Origin: Siphonodentalium dalli | Taxonomy: Eukaryota; Mollusca; Scaphopoda; Gadilida; Siphonodentaliidae | Direction of reading: 5' to 3' | Assembly: GCA_032622095.1 (NCBI GenBank) | Contig: CP136061.1 | Coordinates: 256,135,582-256,199,581 of the forward strand | Length of the DNA: 64,000 nt | In this document: one piece after another, positions 34,281 to 46,140 of the stretch | Layout of the letters: the number at the start of each line of letters is the position of its first letter | Position numbering within the stretch: position 1 is the first letter of the stretch | Notes under the pieces: model-generated | Seen by the model: only the letters and a program-made list of their open reading frames with translations | Told to the model about the DNA's origin: nothing | Database searches by the model: none | Translations under genes and position numbers: made by a program

Positions 34281-34830
34281 GCCCTAAAATTTATTTAACA
34301 CCGCATTTGCCATTAAAATCGATTTATATCGATAAAACTGTCATTTTTCAAAATTTTAAGCTGAGACTTGGAGTGTGTGGGTGGGATACCTACATATTCC
34401 TAAAATGACAGAGTACAGCACGTAATTATGTTTTAGATGGAAGAAATGAATTTTTTTCAATGATAAAATTTAACATGGAATTTACCATTAACATCGATTT
34501 ATGTCGATAAAACTGTCTTTTTTTCAAACTTTTAGGCTGAGACTTGGTGCATGTGCGTGGGATACATATATGTTCCTAAAATGACAGAGTCCAGCGCGTA
34601 ATTATGTTTTAGATGGAAGAAATTGAATTTTTTTCGATGATAAATTTTAACATGGAATTCCGAATTGTCCCATTCAAATCTATTTATGCCGATAAAACTG
34701 TTATTTTTCAAAAATTTAAGCTGAGACTCGGTGTTTCTGCGTGGAATGCCTATATATTCCGAAAACGGCAGGGTTAAGCACGTAATTATCTTTTAGATGG
34801 AAGAAATTGATTTGTTTCGATGATAAAAAT
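34281..34830. repeat. ~185-bp satellite, three units
   Basis: Each unit holds ATCGATTTATNTCGATAAAACTG, AAGCTGAGACTTGG and GTAATTATGTTTTAGATGGA-type blocks in the same order, beginning near 34285, 34468 and 34650. Confidence 0.9.
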
Positions 34831-36560
34831 CCAGCGTAAAATAATCGCCAATGGAGGCTTCGCTTCGCATGGTTGGCAATTATCACGATACACAGGGAAC
34901 ACTTTGACGTTCGTACTCATATTTCACCAATTTTTGTACCTGGCTTTCCAATCCTAAGTTTCAAGGGGAAATGTCTAATTTTACTCTATTTGTCGTTATA
35001 TACATATTATACATATTTATCACACCATTTATTATTCATTTTCATAAAAAAAAAAAAAAAAAGCCGAAGATGACATGTTTAAACTGTTTGAAGCACGAAT
35101 TTGGCGATAACTTATCAGAGTACGTTATACTTGTGATAGTTACGTTACGCACACGTGTTCCAATATCCTATTGCGATAATCGCTTAACCCTTCCGTTTTC
35201 AACGGCATTTCAATTGGTTGAAATAAAAATTTCTCAAGTTCCAGCTCAACACGAATCTAGTGACCTAATTGGTAGAAATACTTTAGCAGTAATTCTTAGT
35301 TTTATAAGTCATAACTCTAATTTTATTGACGATACGAGCTCAACATCATAATATGTCACTGTTTATGGCGGTGTTATCCAAACGTGTGCTTTGATAATGG
35401 TTATAATTTTATTTTGCGATCAAACGTCAGTGCAGCCCAGCAGAAACGCATAGGCACTAGTTCAATTCAGCAGAAACGCATAAGTCCTACGATTATAGTA
35501 CACCCACTGAACGCGCTTCGCGCGTTGGTCAGTGGGTGAAAAACATGGCTGCCAGCGGCCATCTTGGATTTCAAAATTTGCAACAAAATACAATACGATA
35601 ACTGCCTGCAGTCAGTTTACAGTTAGAATTACATTATTTCTCATTCAAAGTGGTTTTGAAGCCCAACTCATTGCCAAAACACTAAAAAACAAGCAGGAAA
35701 TTTTTTTTTGCGGAAAAAATAGCTTGTCGGTGGCTTTGACCACCCACCCACCCCGGCATACGTGCCGGAAAAAAAATTCACCCCCCCTGTGACCAGGCCG
35801 AAATATGTCACAATAACAAAGTTGTGTATGACAGAAAATAAAAGTGGAGTGCGGTGGTCATCAGAAGCGCACACGAGTTATGTAATAGACAACATGAGTC
35901 TACTGTTAAGAGACGGTTTCGAAAAGATTGATCATCAATACATATAAGACTATAATTATGTTGCAAAATTGTTTAGTTCAATTTGATGATACAGGTCTTG
36001 TGTTACACAGGCCTCTATATTATTATGATACCACTGTTATATTATACTATTTTATGCGAGTGCACAATGCCTGAAGCAATTAACGTTATGATGTCTTTCT
36101 AGACTAAAAACGTCGTTTCGAGAATCGTAGTTATTCCTGGTTATTATATTAATAGTTTACGTTTGTTCGGGTGAAACGAGTTAAGATGGAGGTAAAGTGG
36201 CAACATTTGAATGGGGAATTCAGTGTTATTTTTTGGGAAAAGATTGATCAAACCTTACAAAGCGCATGTGATCATATCATATCTTTTTGGAAAGTTTGAA
36301 TACTTATCCAGTGATAATAACGCGAATGGGATTTTTATTCTCATATCAGGTTGGATATTATTGGACATTAAAATGTAGGTCAACATTGTTTATCATTGTT
36401 TAAAATATATCCACCAATTGTCACAAAGCAAACCATGAAATAAAAAATTTGCTTCGCGTTATCACCAGATATATGCTCAAACATTCTTAACAAGACATGA
36501 ATCACTATTCTATGATTTGTAAATACTGAGTAATTTTGTCTTGAATTTACCATTTAAATG
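34831..36560. other. No gene confirmed
   Basis: It contains an A-run at 35047-35062, a short GC-rich hairpin at about 35503-35538 (CCACTGAACGCGC/GCGCGTTGGTCAGTGG) and C-runs near 35745-35785. Short frames lack domains. Confidence 0.4.
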
Positions 36561-36563
36561 TTT

Positions 36564-39131
36564 AGTCCAGGCACATAAGGTTTCACTAGTGTAAAAAATC
36601 GGGGAAAACTGATTTTTTCAGGGATCAATAAGAACATGTTTATGAACAACGTGGCAAAAGTCCCCTAAAATCCGAGTTGAGCTTTTTGAGATATCTTGAT
36701 TTTTCGGAATGGTTCAAATTCTGAAGCATCTCCATCAGGCCATATGGGAATGCAGTCATGTGTAGATCAATTAATTCCAAATTCATAATACATTGACATA
36801 CATACAAACAATGCTTAGCCGTGAACCATATCAGTTGAATTGAAGTCCCAAAATGGCCGCCAAAATGGCCAAAATAGAATGAAATTTACATTTTATGCAT
36901 AATTGAATAGCTAGTCCCATAAGAGTGACAACACGCTCGAAATATGTGAGGAAGAATGATTGCAGAGAATAAGAGAAACATTTTATCGGGTATGTGCGAA
37001 TTATCTCTAATATATATCGCGAGAGATATAGCGAAAAGCAAGGTCTCATAAAATGGTTAAATCTGGACTTTTTGACCGCAAAGAAACGGGAGAATAAGGC
37101 AAATATTTCTGCACTATTTATCTTGAATCGTGTGATATATATGTACACTACACTGTAAAATGAAATTTAATAGCGAAGAATTGATTCTGTGACCTTTCAT
37201 AGAAGCCGAAATATATGTGCTCATAGCAGTATCACTAATGTGACCGGTCATCGTTTCTTTTGATATATACACCATCAAACCTTTCGAAATACACTGCTAT
37301 AGAGCAGTATGAGAGATATTCATAGAGTAATGGGTGAATTGTGTAGATTATATTCTCCGTGTCTTAAAATATTAGTAATTTTTGCCTAAGAATAAGTAAT
37401 AAAACACGAATATTTCGCTGTTATCACAAGAATGCACGGTGGTATACTATGAAAGCAATTTATCAAAACACAAAGGAGTACCATATACTTTCTTTAAAAA
37501 AATCTAAACTTGACCAAAATTGCCCACATACTCTGTGACAGAGACTGTCTTTATACCTGGAAATAATATTTGGTTATATTCACCAAGGTCACATATACGC
37601 GAAGGGTACTATGTTTTCTGCAACCGCATTACCGTGTGTATCCCTTCTCCCTAATGTTACACATATCTGCTGAACTAACAACCATAACTAGCAACATTGA
37701 GTCAATGTTCAACGCTGAAATAACAGCTTTAAACGATGATCACCTGATATTTTGCACAAGTTCATGGGTGGTTTTGGCAAGATATTTTCAAACAACAAAA
37801 TACGGAAAACTAATATTGTACATTGCGTAATAGCATATTCCAGTTGTAAGTTGCCGACTGAAGTAAGTTGAACAAATTGTTTACTAAGAGACCGGTTTGG
37901 AAGCAGCACGAAAATTAGTCGTATATCAAATGTACGATGTGCTGTCTATTTGATCTGGTGTGATGCAGTGCTAATCTTTTGAAGAGGTGGCGGTTTCTTT
38001 GCAATATAATAAGAATTGCAACATACGTGTGTGGTTTATTATCATGTACAGTGATGAACAATCCGGAAATGTAACTACTATTTATACCGCAAGGATATGC
38101 ACTTAAGTTTCTGCGTTCCATTCAATAATTTATCATCACGCCGAACGAAACTACCATACACTGTGTGGCAAAACATTACTTCGTATGTTGCATGCCCGAA
38201 ATTATTATTTTTGGCCCCGACTGTAAACAGAAAACCCGAAATTTTAAAGACGTAATTCATTGGGTTTGACCTGCGTTGCAGTGGCCGATAAATCCTCCAC
38301 ATGGGCCTGTTTTAATGAACTGTGTACCTTTAAAGATATTTAACAGCAGACTTGTATATTGTTAATACGTATTTTACCTACTAGGTGGTTATATAATAAG
38401 TTGCCATCATTTCGGCTTAGCTTGGTGGTTGCGGCCATTTTGACAGCCATTTCATGACCGCGTTTGTAGTATTCTGATCGTGTCACTATATTCGCTCTCG
38501 TACTCATATTTCACATATACTGGTATAACTTAGTAATGCATATGACTAGCTTAGACGAAATAGAATATCAAAATACGACCAGATCGTTGACAACCAGTTT
38601 CGGGGGTAGGGTTATGTTTTTACAAGTTTTGACAACTTATGATGTGCGTACTCGCTAGTTCTGCCTATTATAGCGACGGGGTGGTGTCTGTGCAGTTTTA
38701 AAAATAGATAGCTTGCGCCTATGTTTTGAGAAGCCTGAGAAATCCGACATCGAATACATCAGTTTGTCTTCAAAATCGTCAGTATTTTGGCTCAGTGTTT
38801 TATTTCATATCTATATATGCGAAATTCATTCGATATTTCCCTTTGAATGGGTGTCGTTGGTTCGAGAATTGTATATCGAACAATATTGAGTGCTTTTTGT
38901 ATACGTTTCGGCTGAAAAATTGTTACAACATCCAATTATTTCCATCATTGTGAAAAATATTGTTTTGTTTAATTATATGGAAAAAATGATGTAACTCAGA
39001 AAGCTCAAATCGGATTTTAGGGGACTTTTCGTGACGCGTCCGCGATGTTATGGCCAAAATAATATAAAAAAATCAGCTTTCCCCGATTTATTTCCTTACT
39101 TTTCCACTTCCATGTCTAATGTGCCTGGACT
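36564..39131. mobile_element. 2.6-kb element with long inverted ends, no transposase seen
   Basis: The left end TA-GTCCAGGCACATAAGG is mirrored by ATGTGCCTGGAC-TA on the right. Further in, AAAAATCGGGGAAAACTGATTTT pairs with AATCAGCTTTCCCCGATTT, and AGTCCCCTAAAATCCGA with TCGGATTTTAGGGGACTT. The terminal region spans about 150 bp. The flanking TA fits a TA target site. The interior has only short frames without a DDE-type or other enzyme domain that I can see. Confidence 0.65.
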
Positions 39132-39611
39132 AGTTGCCAAATTACCCCCATTAAGACAAACAGGATATATCACTTGCATATATGTTCATGTAAAGCTGAT
39201 ATAGAGTTACATAGTGAATAATGTAGGTTCATTGCGAAGTGCCAGTTTGGAATCCGTCTTTTACGGGCAAACATTTGCGGAGAACTACAACCCGATATTG
39301 CTGTAGTAATGATCTGGCATTTGTGGGAGAACAGATACGACCAAATAAGTACAGGCATATGTGCATTGTTATTTCAAAAATAATGACCCTAGATCGGGTC
39401 TTCCCCAAATCATCTTAACCACAAACACGCAGTCAGCTAGTTTAACTTTATGATACGTCATTAAGTTAAGTCGTTTTCCCGAAAAAGGATAGGTGGCTTT
39501 TATGAAGAATAAAACTTACGATTTTGACTGCTGGGTTCCATGTTGGTATTTGGTATCCCGGGGGACCAAATTTGAACCTATTTCATTGTGTGTACATTAC
39601 AAACGCGCACG

Positions 39612-39867
39612 AACTTTTACTCACGTATATCCATTGGATAATTTACTCTCGTGAATGGCAGTCATTGTAGAATTTACTCTCGTGAATGGAAGTCATTGAA
39701 TAATTTACTCTCGTGAATGGCAGTCATTGCAGAATTTATTATCGTGAATTGCAGTCATTGCAGAATTTACTCTCGTGAATGGCAGTCATTGTAGAATTTA
39801 CTCTCGTGAATGGCAGTCATTGAAGAATTTACTCTCGTGAATGGCAGTCGTTGTAGAATTTACTCAC
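39612..39867. repeat. 31-bp minisatellite next to the EGF-like exon donor
   Basis: AATTTACTCTCGTGAATGGC units begin at 39640, 39671, 39702, 39733, 39764, 39795 and 39826, each 31 bp apart. The next unit at 39857 runs into the splice donor of the 39868-39987 exon. The sequence before the array (TTTTACTCACGTATATCC) resembles the sequence at the donor (ATTTACTCACGTATTTGAC). Confidence 0.95.
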
Positions 39868-39987
39868 GTATTTGACAGTAATATCCGTTGTAGAATTTGT
39901 CTGTTGTGCACACGCATGTTCCATTTTTCAGGCAGTACATTCCACTGTCACAGGTTATCGTGTTGTTGTCACATCCAGCTCCATACT
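39868..39987 (-). CDS. Internal exon, six-Cys EGF/EB-like module
   Basis: This 120-nt minus-strand exon has acceptor GTACACCAACAG|AG and a strong donor C|GTGAGTAAAT, phase 1-1. The 39 codons contain C-x6-C-x5-C-x5-C-x-C-x10-C, with Y-G-A-G-C at the start, N-G-T-C-V-C in the middle and F-Y-N-G-Y-Y-C at the end. This is the clearest EGF/EB-like module in the window, probably disulphide-bonded and extracellular. Asn residues in N-N-T and N-G-T are possible glycosylation sites. It matches the layout of the exons at 8679 and 1684 on the same strand. The donor sits at the edge of a 31-bp minisatellite that resembles it. Confidence 0.7.
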
Positions 39988-41190
39988 CTGTTGGTGTACA
40001 GATACATCAAACTGTTAGAAAAAATGCTCCTCAGTGTAACAGTTTCAGACTGCGCAACATCGCTGCCAACCTTGGACCATAAGAGGTACGGTTAGGCGTA
40101 CCATATTCCACGGCATAAAACCGTTAAAGTAACAGGTAAACTATAACCAGTAATTATTAGGAAGTGGTATGTTTTCGCGGTTCAACACCCTTCAATTAAT
40201 ATCAATACCGTAACAAATAAAGTCAGACCAATGATGTTTTGTCGCGGGTCAATGCCAATATTTTGCTCTTAATTTGCTAATTTACCCTAGAATTGGACAA
40301 GTTCTCGTGATGACAATTTGATTTCTCGATAGGCCTTACGATAAGTTTTGAAGAAAATTCATTTATGCCAGGAGCTGCTCTGGTGCAACATTAAAGATCC
40401 TGTGCCAGAGCATTCTCTTATATATGCGAGTCTCACATAGTCTCCCAAATGGAAGCGATACATCCTCAATGCATAAAGTGACAGAAATTTGAAATTTGAA
40501 GATGATCAAACTGGCTTTTTTGCCTCGTGTCATACGTGTGCTGTGCGCCCCTTTCACTGACTATAGATAATGGCTATAAACACTATAACAAATGTAAAGC
40601 CCACCAATTCAGTTGTTTAATTATATGTTATTAACATATACTTAAAAAACAATATGGCTGAGCATTTCAGTTATGAGCAATGCCTCATTTCGACCATTCT
40701 AAAACATATGAATCGGCACGTCCTTGTAATACATAGAGGAACAAAGAAAGCACAGTTAAAACTCAGATGTAGTTACATGTAAATGTCAACCATTTGAATG
40801 GGATACATTTTGGTAACAAGTTAGGCGTGAACTTGTCCAGTGACTTGTAAACACAGTTCATGGCTTAACAGGTGCATGCGTACATCAGGACATTATCAGT
40901 TGGAAGAAACCTTCGAAAATAACATACCCCATAATAACTGCGATGAATTGGCGACAACGTTCTCCTATAGTCACCCAGTGTTCGATGAAATTTGATAACA
41001 CGATCCTTCAAACTGTGTAACGTATATCATGACACTATGATGAATATCAATATCAGTGAGTCATTTACAGTCTGATAGGAACATTTTATTAAACAATAGC
41101 AGACACCAACACCATAAACTACTTGCCGATTACTTGACGAATGGCGATAATGTTATCATATCCACAATGGAACTGGAACATACTTTTTTT
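39988..41190. other. Upstream intron; one MITE fragment
   Basis: The fragment at 40370-40450 has the AGCTGCTCTGGTGCA end and one GCATTCTCTTATATATGCGAG arm of the TTAACCCTTTC MITE type. Nothing else is recognised. Confidence 0.45.
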
Positions 41191-41564
41191 TACCCTGTGC
41201 CAATGCATTCTCTTATATATGCGAGTCGACCATAGGTCGCCTCGCATATATAAGAGAATGCATTGGCCTAATAATTTTTTACAATTTTATTATTTTGTTC
41301 TTGTATTCTTTAACAATTTTATAATTTCACCCATACAGAGCCCCAGACAAACATGAGCAGACGACACTCTTCTATATGCTTCTATATATGTGTGGGGCTC
41401 CCTGCAGGGTAATGGATGTTTTTTTTATTTTATGTCCTAAAAATTGTAAGAAACATTTATTTAAAAAAAATTATGAAAAATTGTTAGGCCAATGCATTCT
41501 CTTATATATGCGAGGCGACCTATGGTCGACTCGCATATCTAAGAGAATGCATTGGCACAGGGTA
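41191..41564. mobile_element. Double-hairpin cassette without outer inverted ends
   Basis: It is bounded by TACCCTGTGCC and GGCACAGGGTA. Hairpins at about 41200-41266 and 41486-41557 match those at 420 and 704. The spacer is the reverse complement of the 368-823 spacer, so the cassette lies in the opposite orientation. Neither GTGACCCGCC nor TTAACCC ends flank it. Confidence 0.8.
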
Positions 41565-42160
41565 ATAAAAATTGTAATTGTAGTAATTCATTATTATTAG
41601 CTGTACTTGTTGTATTAGTATGGTGGAATTGTGATAATCAGTCAGTTCATTGTCGAAGCTCTTGTGAATTATTCTGGTCCCTTTATCCTCTGGTGTAAAT
41701 GTATCATTTGGAACAATCAGAACACTGTCAACTAGATTGAACATGTCAAGTTCAAATACTGACAGCACTCTCAACACTCACACCAGTCAACTCAACATTC
41801 TAATATATACGCTGTTGTTGGTATTATTGTCTATAGTTGACATCACAGCTATTGTAACTTATTCTGGTGCGTGTATCCTCTTGTGTAAGTACATGTATAT
41901 GTGTTTTGATACAATCACAACACTGTTAATTTCGACAACACTCGAATCGAATGAAGTCAAGTCTGAGCCGACAACTCTGTAGTACACGAAGTTAAATATG
42001 CCGCCTGGAATACAACCCATCTGCCATAATATAGAGGATAATATCAATGATTAAGCCATTTTCGCAGATTTATAACTTTCACGGTTCACATAGGAACCGA
42101 AGTCAGACAGTCTGGACATTATTCCACAACTGTCTATGTCAGCTTTATATGGCATATTAT
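41565..42160. other. No gene recognised
   Basis: A weak direct repeat (TTATTCTGGT.CNTNTATCCTCT) occurs at 41668 and 41858. Otherwise featureless. Confidence 0.4.
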
Positions 42161-42162
42161 TA

Positions 42163-42303
42163 GTTATCTTCGGCAACATCGGGGGTACATGGAGATTTAA
42201 TACCTGGATGTCGATTTTGAACCCCGAGGCGGAGCCGAGGGTTTCAAAAAGATACATCCAGGTATTAAATCTCCATGTACCCCACGATGTTGCAGGAGAT
42301 AAC
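42163..42303. repeat. Palindrome, GTACATGGAGATTTAATACC arms
   Basis: Arms of about 55 bp include GTTATCT..GCAACATCG and GTACATGGAGATTTAATACC with complements on the right. The loop is CCGAGGCGGAGCCGAGG. Confidence 0.85.
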
Positions 42304-42749
42304 GATTTTGTCCCCACAACAATAACCATGTTTCTTTAATTTAAGTGTGTTTTTCATAGGTTATCCGATTAATTCACACAAATAAGAATAATTCAGTAGC
42401 TGACCTAAGGATCCGGCGTCAAGTGACGTCAAATTCGGCGTGCGAGAGCAACGTCACGATTGGCGGAAACTACCAGTTCAATGGTCATTCATATACCCCC
42501 GATGTTTCACGTGCTCATATACCCCCGATGTTTGGCACACGTTCTCTTATACCCCGCTGTCAAGGGTGACGGGGGGACCATGGTGATTTAAACATGGCGT
42601 TGTAGCCAATCATATTGCTAGTTACAACCGGATGTGGGGACAAAGTTTTATATAATGTGATCTGGGAGCTCGAAATCTAAGTAGGCCTTTAATTAGATTT
42701 CTAAAGGCGATGTACTCGTAACGAGAATTCTTGAAGTTTTAATATGTAT

Positions 42750-43023
42750 GGAATCCTATTAGGGCCACTTGCTAATGACACTTTGGGCACGCGCCCAAAG
42801 CGACAAAAAGTGCGACATTAGTAACGCGCCGAAAGCGTCGAAAGCTCCGAAAGCGACAAAATATGGGCTGTTACGGCGCACTTTTTGTCGCTTTCGGTGC
42901 GCGCGCCGAAAGCGATAAAATATGCGATATTAGCGCATGTTTGGGCGCGTTACTAATGGCGCACTTTTTGTCGCTTTCGGCGAGCGCCGAAATCGCCATT
43001 AGCAAGTGGCCCTAATAGGATTC
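42750..43023. mobile_element. CpG-rich inverted-repeat MITE
   Basis: The ends are GAATCCTATTAGGGCCACTT and AAGTGGCCCTAATAGGATTC, perfect inverted repeats of over 25 bp. The interior repeats CGCCGAAAGCGACAAAAAGTGCG-like words in both orientations. It is much richer in CpG than its surroundings. Confidence 0.85.
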
Positions 43024-43177
43024 CTTAAATATGATATCAAACTCATTGTAAAACAATGAATGTCGATAAGAACATCTCAGAATATCACTTTACTTTATGT
43101 GTGGGCTTACACGCGGAGTTGGCCTTCACTGAATTAGAAAATCATCTTTCGTACAGTTTCGTATCCAACTTATTCAG

Positions 43178-43240
43178 GGGCCTCGGTGGCTCATCTCCAA
43201 GCTCAACCCCAACGCTGGCGATAAGGGTTCAAATCAATAT
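43178..43240 (+). repeat. Possible tRNA-derived SINE fragment
   Basis: GGGGCCTCGGTGGCTCATCT resembles an A-box region. About 40 bp later GGGTTCAAATC matches a B-box. The tRNA body is deleted or scrambled between them, so this is not a functional tRNA. Confidence 0.4.
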
Positions 43241-43779
43241 GTTTCCATCGTGGAATTTGTAACTCGAAATCGTTATCTGGTGGACTTGTCAGTTTCTCGC
43301 CGATGGCCGGTGCGTTGCCACACATGTTCGACGAGTTTATTAGCCATTGAAATCGCTGTTATATATTAGCCATTGGAATCACTGTTAGATTAGCTGTAAT
43401 TGTGCGGATTTCGTTCACCACTAAACAGGCAATATCGTTATATGGTCTTAGTTAGCGAAAGCGACATTGAACCCCAATCAGTCAACCAATCAATACAAAG
43501 TGAACATTCCCAGTGTTTTTAAAGGTCCAATCAGACCGTCCCCATATCATCAAGATACAATAACTACATTTAGAAGCCAATACGCTTTTGTTATCAGATT
43601 CGATTAATTGCAAAATTGCAAACAAAATATTGCCAACCACTGTGGTATCAAATTTCCCAAAACTTGTTATTTATCAACATTTTGTTCAACGAAATATGGC
43701 CGTGTTATCAATTGTTTTACAGTAATACATCTTCACGTTTTTCTGGGTTACAAATAATTACACATCTCGAGAAATAACA
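43241..43779. other. No gene recognised
   Basis: A short direct repeat (AGCCATTGAAATCGCTGTTA) occurs at about 43342 and 43368. Confidence 0.4.
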
Positions 43780-43910
43780 AACATCAAAAATCGATATCTC
43801 ATAACTCTGAGAGCTTTGATGGGTGGGTTCCTCGACTCGAATCAAATATTTTACCCTCGAAGCCAAAGAAATAGTAATTTAGGAGCGTAATTTGGATAAT
43901 GAATCTTTAA
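43780..43910. mobile_element. Half copy of AAAGGTACTC palindromic MITE
   Basis: It matches the right arm: ATCGATATCTCATAACTCTG, TTCCTCGACTCGAATCAAAT and AAGCCAAAGAAATAGTAATT. Confidence 0.75.
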
Positions 43911-44434
43911 ACAATGAAACCTTGAAACAAGTAATGTCACAATTAACACAGGCTACTCTGGCTTTTATGCCCCACATAATTTAGTTTTCTATTTTTCAGA
44001 CCTCCCTACAACCCACTAAATCATATACTGCTACATTAGGGTATGTCCCACATTTACTTATTTCCTATTGTTCAGGCCCCCCGTACAACACGCACAATCT
44101 CACACTACCGGACTGCCTATTCCGTGTGTATAATATTTTTCACTACGTCTGTGCATGGTAACCGATACAAACCTGCCACCATCGGGCCCCAGATGCACAC
44201 TAGTGATTATGATGGAGTTGATGTGGAACATGATGTTGGTGATTAATACTTACCTGCCACTTGCGTGACAACCGACGCAACCGTCAATCTGCAATAAAAT
44301 GCGGTTACCTGTAAACAAGAGAGATATAGGTGTGACTATCACACATGGGAAGAAGGATACACCAGCAGTATACATACTATGAACTAGAGGTTAGCATATC
44401 TCAGTGGGACGGCGTGCACATGATATAACATCCA

Positions 44435-44990
44435 TTTTGAGTCGACAATGTGCTGAAAATGACATATTTTTAGTCACATTATCGACTCATAAAGAGACGA
44501 TTCCGTTAACCATTTATCCAACAGAACGGCCCTGTGCCAATGCATTCTCGTATAAATGCGAGTCGACCATAGGTCGCCTCGCATATATAAGAGAATGCAT
44601 TGGCTTAACACATATTAAAAATGATAAAATTGTCAAAGAATGCAGAAAAATATTATAAAAATTGTTAAAAAATGTAAGAAAAAATTATAAAATTGTTAAA
44701 GAATGTAAGAAAAAATGGTAAAAAGTGTTTTAAAAAGATTTTTTTTAGGCCAATGCATTCTCTTATATATGCGAGGCGACCTATGGTCGACTCGCATATA
44801 TAAGAGAATGCATTGGGACAGGGCATATTATAGTGCTGATCAGGCAATGACACAAATAAGCAAGCAACTCACGGTTGTTCCGGTGTACGCTCTTTAACAT
44901 GTGTTTTCACTGTGGCCCGCGCCATACAACAAATAACGGATATGTGTCCATTATCTACTTATTTCAAAATAAAATAGTCACATTATGTAC
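44435..44990. repeat. Paralogue of 61040-61265, interrupted by a MITE
   Basis: TTTTAGTCACATTATCGACT, then CAACTCACG, GCTCTTTAACATNTGTTTTCA and ATTATCTNCTTATTTCA-type blocks occur in the same order at 61.04-61.27 kb, beside a gene A exon. The 44506-44826 MITE splits this copy and is absent from the other, which gives an empty-site comparison. Confidence 0.75.
44506..44826. mobile_element. piggyBac-like double-hairpin MITE
   Basis: It begins TTAACCATTTATCCAACAGA, with hairpins at about 44537-44604 and 44749-44817 and an expanded AATTGTTAAAGAATGTAAGA spacer. The right end is truncated after GGGACAGGGC. Confidence 0.8.
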
Positions 44991-45098
44991 GTATTTCACA
45001 TTATATATCGAGTAAGTGCGTATTTTCATAATGATATGATGAATATACAGTAGAGTTGTGACCATCCCAATGGGACTAAGGATACCCTCGCAGTCCAC

Positions 45099-45440
45099 TT
45101 GTTATACAATATGAATCACGGAACTAAATGGTTTCCCATAGGCGACAGTGTTAACGTTTCGACCGAATTCTCTGAATTTAAGACCACATGCCATACCAGT
45201 GGTGTTTACCCGACTAGATTGACACCAGTTGATCACGAAAATGCAAGAGAAATCATAGGTCATGTGTTTACTTTTTTAAATAAATGCCCAAGTGTACGAC
45301 AGAGCTATCCCACATCCAAATTTGGTCTAGAAAACCCAGAACTACAGCAGCTAGTTAAATCAATTTCCCACTCACAAAAATCCATTCCCCCATTAATTCA
45401 CCAGTTTAAATTATTTAGATATGATGTACAAATCAAATAA
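45099..45440 (+). other. Unidentified 113-codon open frame
   Basis: An ATG-started plus-strand frame has mixed, protein-like composition (S-V-N-V-S-T-E-F-S-E-F-K and F-L-N-K-C-P-S-V-R-Q-S-Y) and a stop followed by AT-rich DNA. There is no signal peptide, span or family I recognise. The AT-rich DNA ends near 45960 in an ATTATTAGTAGTAGT tail like a LINE 3' end, so it may be a mobile-element fragment. Confidence 0.3.
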
Positions 45441-46054
45441 ACACGATGTTATCCTTTAATAACGTGTCAAATGTATCAGGTGAAGGTCATTCTTCAGTTA
45501 TCTTCACCTTTAGCATTCCACTGTGTACTCGCTCCCCGACTCTGGGACACATTTAGCTCCATGATTCTTATATGTATATGTGTACCACACAGCGTTTCTT
45601 ATAGTATTGTATCCCAATATAGACCTTGCTGAAACCAAACATTGGTTATATCGGGCAGTATTGGTTTATTTTTTCAATATGAGGGCTCCTGAAAATTAGT
45701 GTCAATCGCCGAGCCAAGAATATGGACACCTTTTTTTGTATTTACATATGGGCGTTTAATGAAGCATTTCCATTGGTTCAATCTAAATCACCGAAGAAAT
45801 ATATATATATATATATCTCATTTTAACATGATATTTGTAATTTAAATTGTATTACCTGTATTGTATATGTTTATTGTTTCGCCATACTTAATGTTGTATT
45901 ATATTGTAATCGATTTAGGGTATGTCAATAGATTTACGCTATTAAATTATTATTAGTAGTAGTATTATCTACCAACATCCATGGCGATAATAAACTGAAT
46001 GGGTTTAACCAAGTGATGATATCATCAATCCGACCTACAATATTGACAACAATT
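45441..46054. other. AT-rich, possible LINE 3' tail
   Basis: TATATATATA at 45801 and ATTATTATTAGTAGTAGTATTAT at 45944 are the only notable features. Confidence 0.35.
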
Positions 46055-46140
46055 GTGACCCGCCATATCAAATCCAGTCGTAAGTCGGGATTTGTTTTAC
46101 CCTGTGCCAATGCATTCTCTTATATATGCGAGTCGAGTCA
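46055..46140. mobile_element. GTGACCCGCC MITE, left end only
   Basis: GTGACCCGCCATATCAAATC, then TTTTACCCTGTGCCAATGCA and one arm, then an abrupt change to unrelated DNA at about 46139. Confidence 0.85.

Noticed and set aside
39640-39867. Regularly spaced repeats resembling a CRISPR array
   Set aside because: Units are contiguous with no unique spacers, and the DNA is animal.
43178-43240. tRNA gene
   Set aside because: Box-like A and B elements are present, but the arms do not fold into a cloverleaf, so it is listed only as a SINE-like fragment.
44257-44291. 35-nt minus-strand micro-exon between TTTTATTGCAG and GTAAGTATT
   Set aside because: In phase 1 it begins with a stop, so it does not fit the neighbouring phase 1-1 exons.
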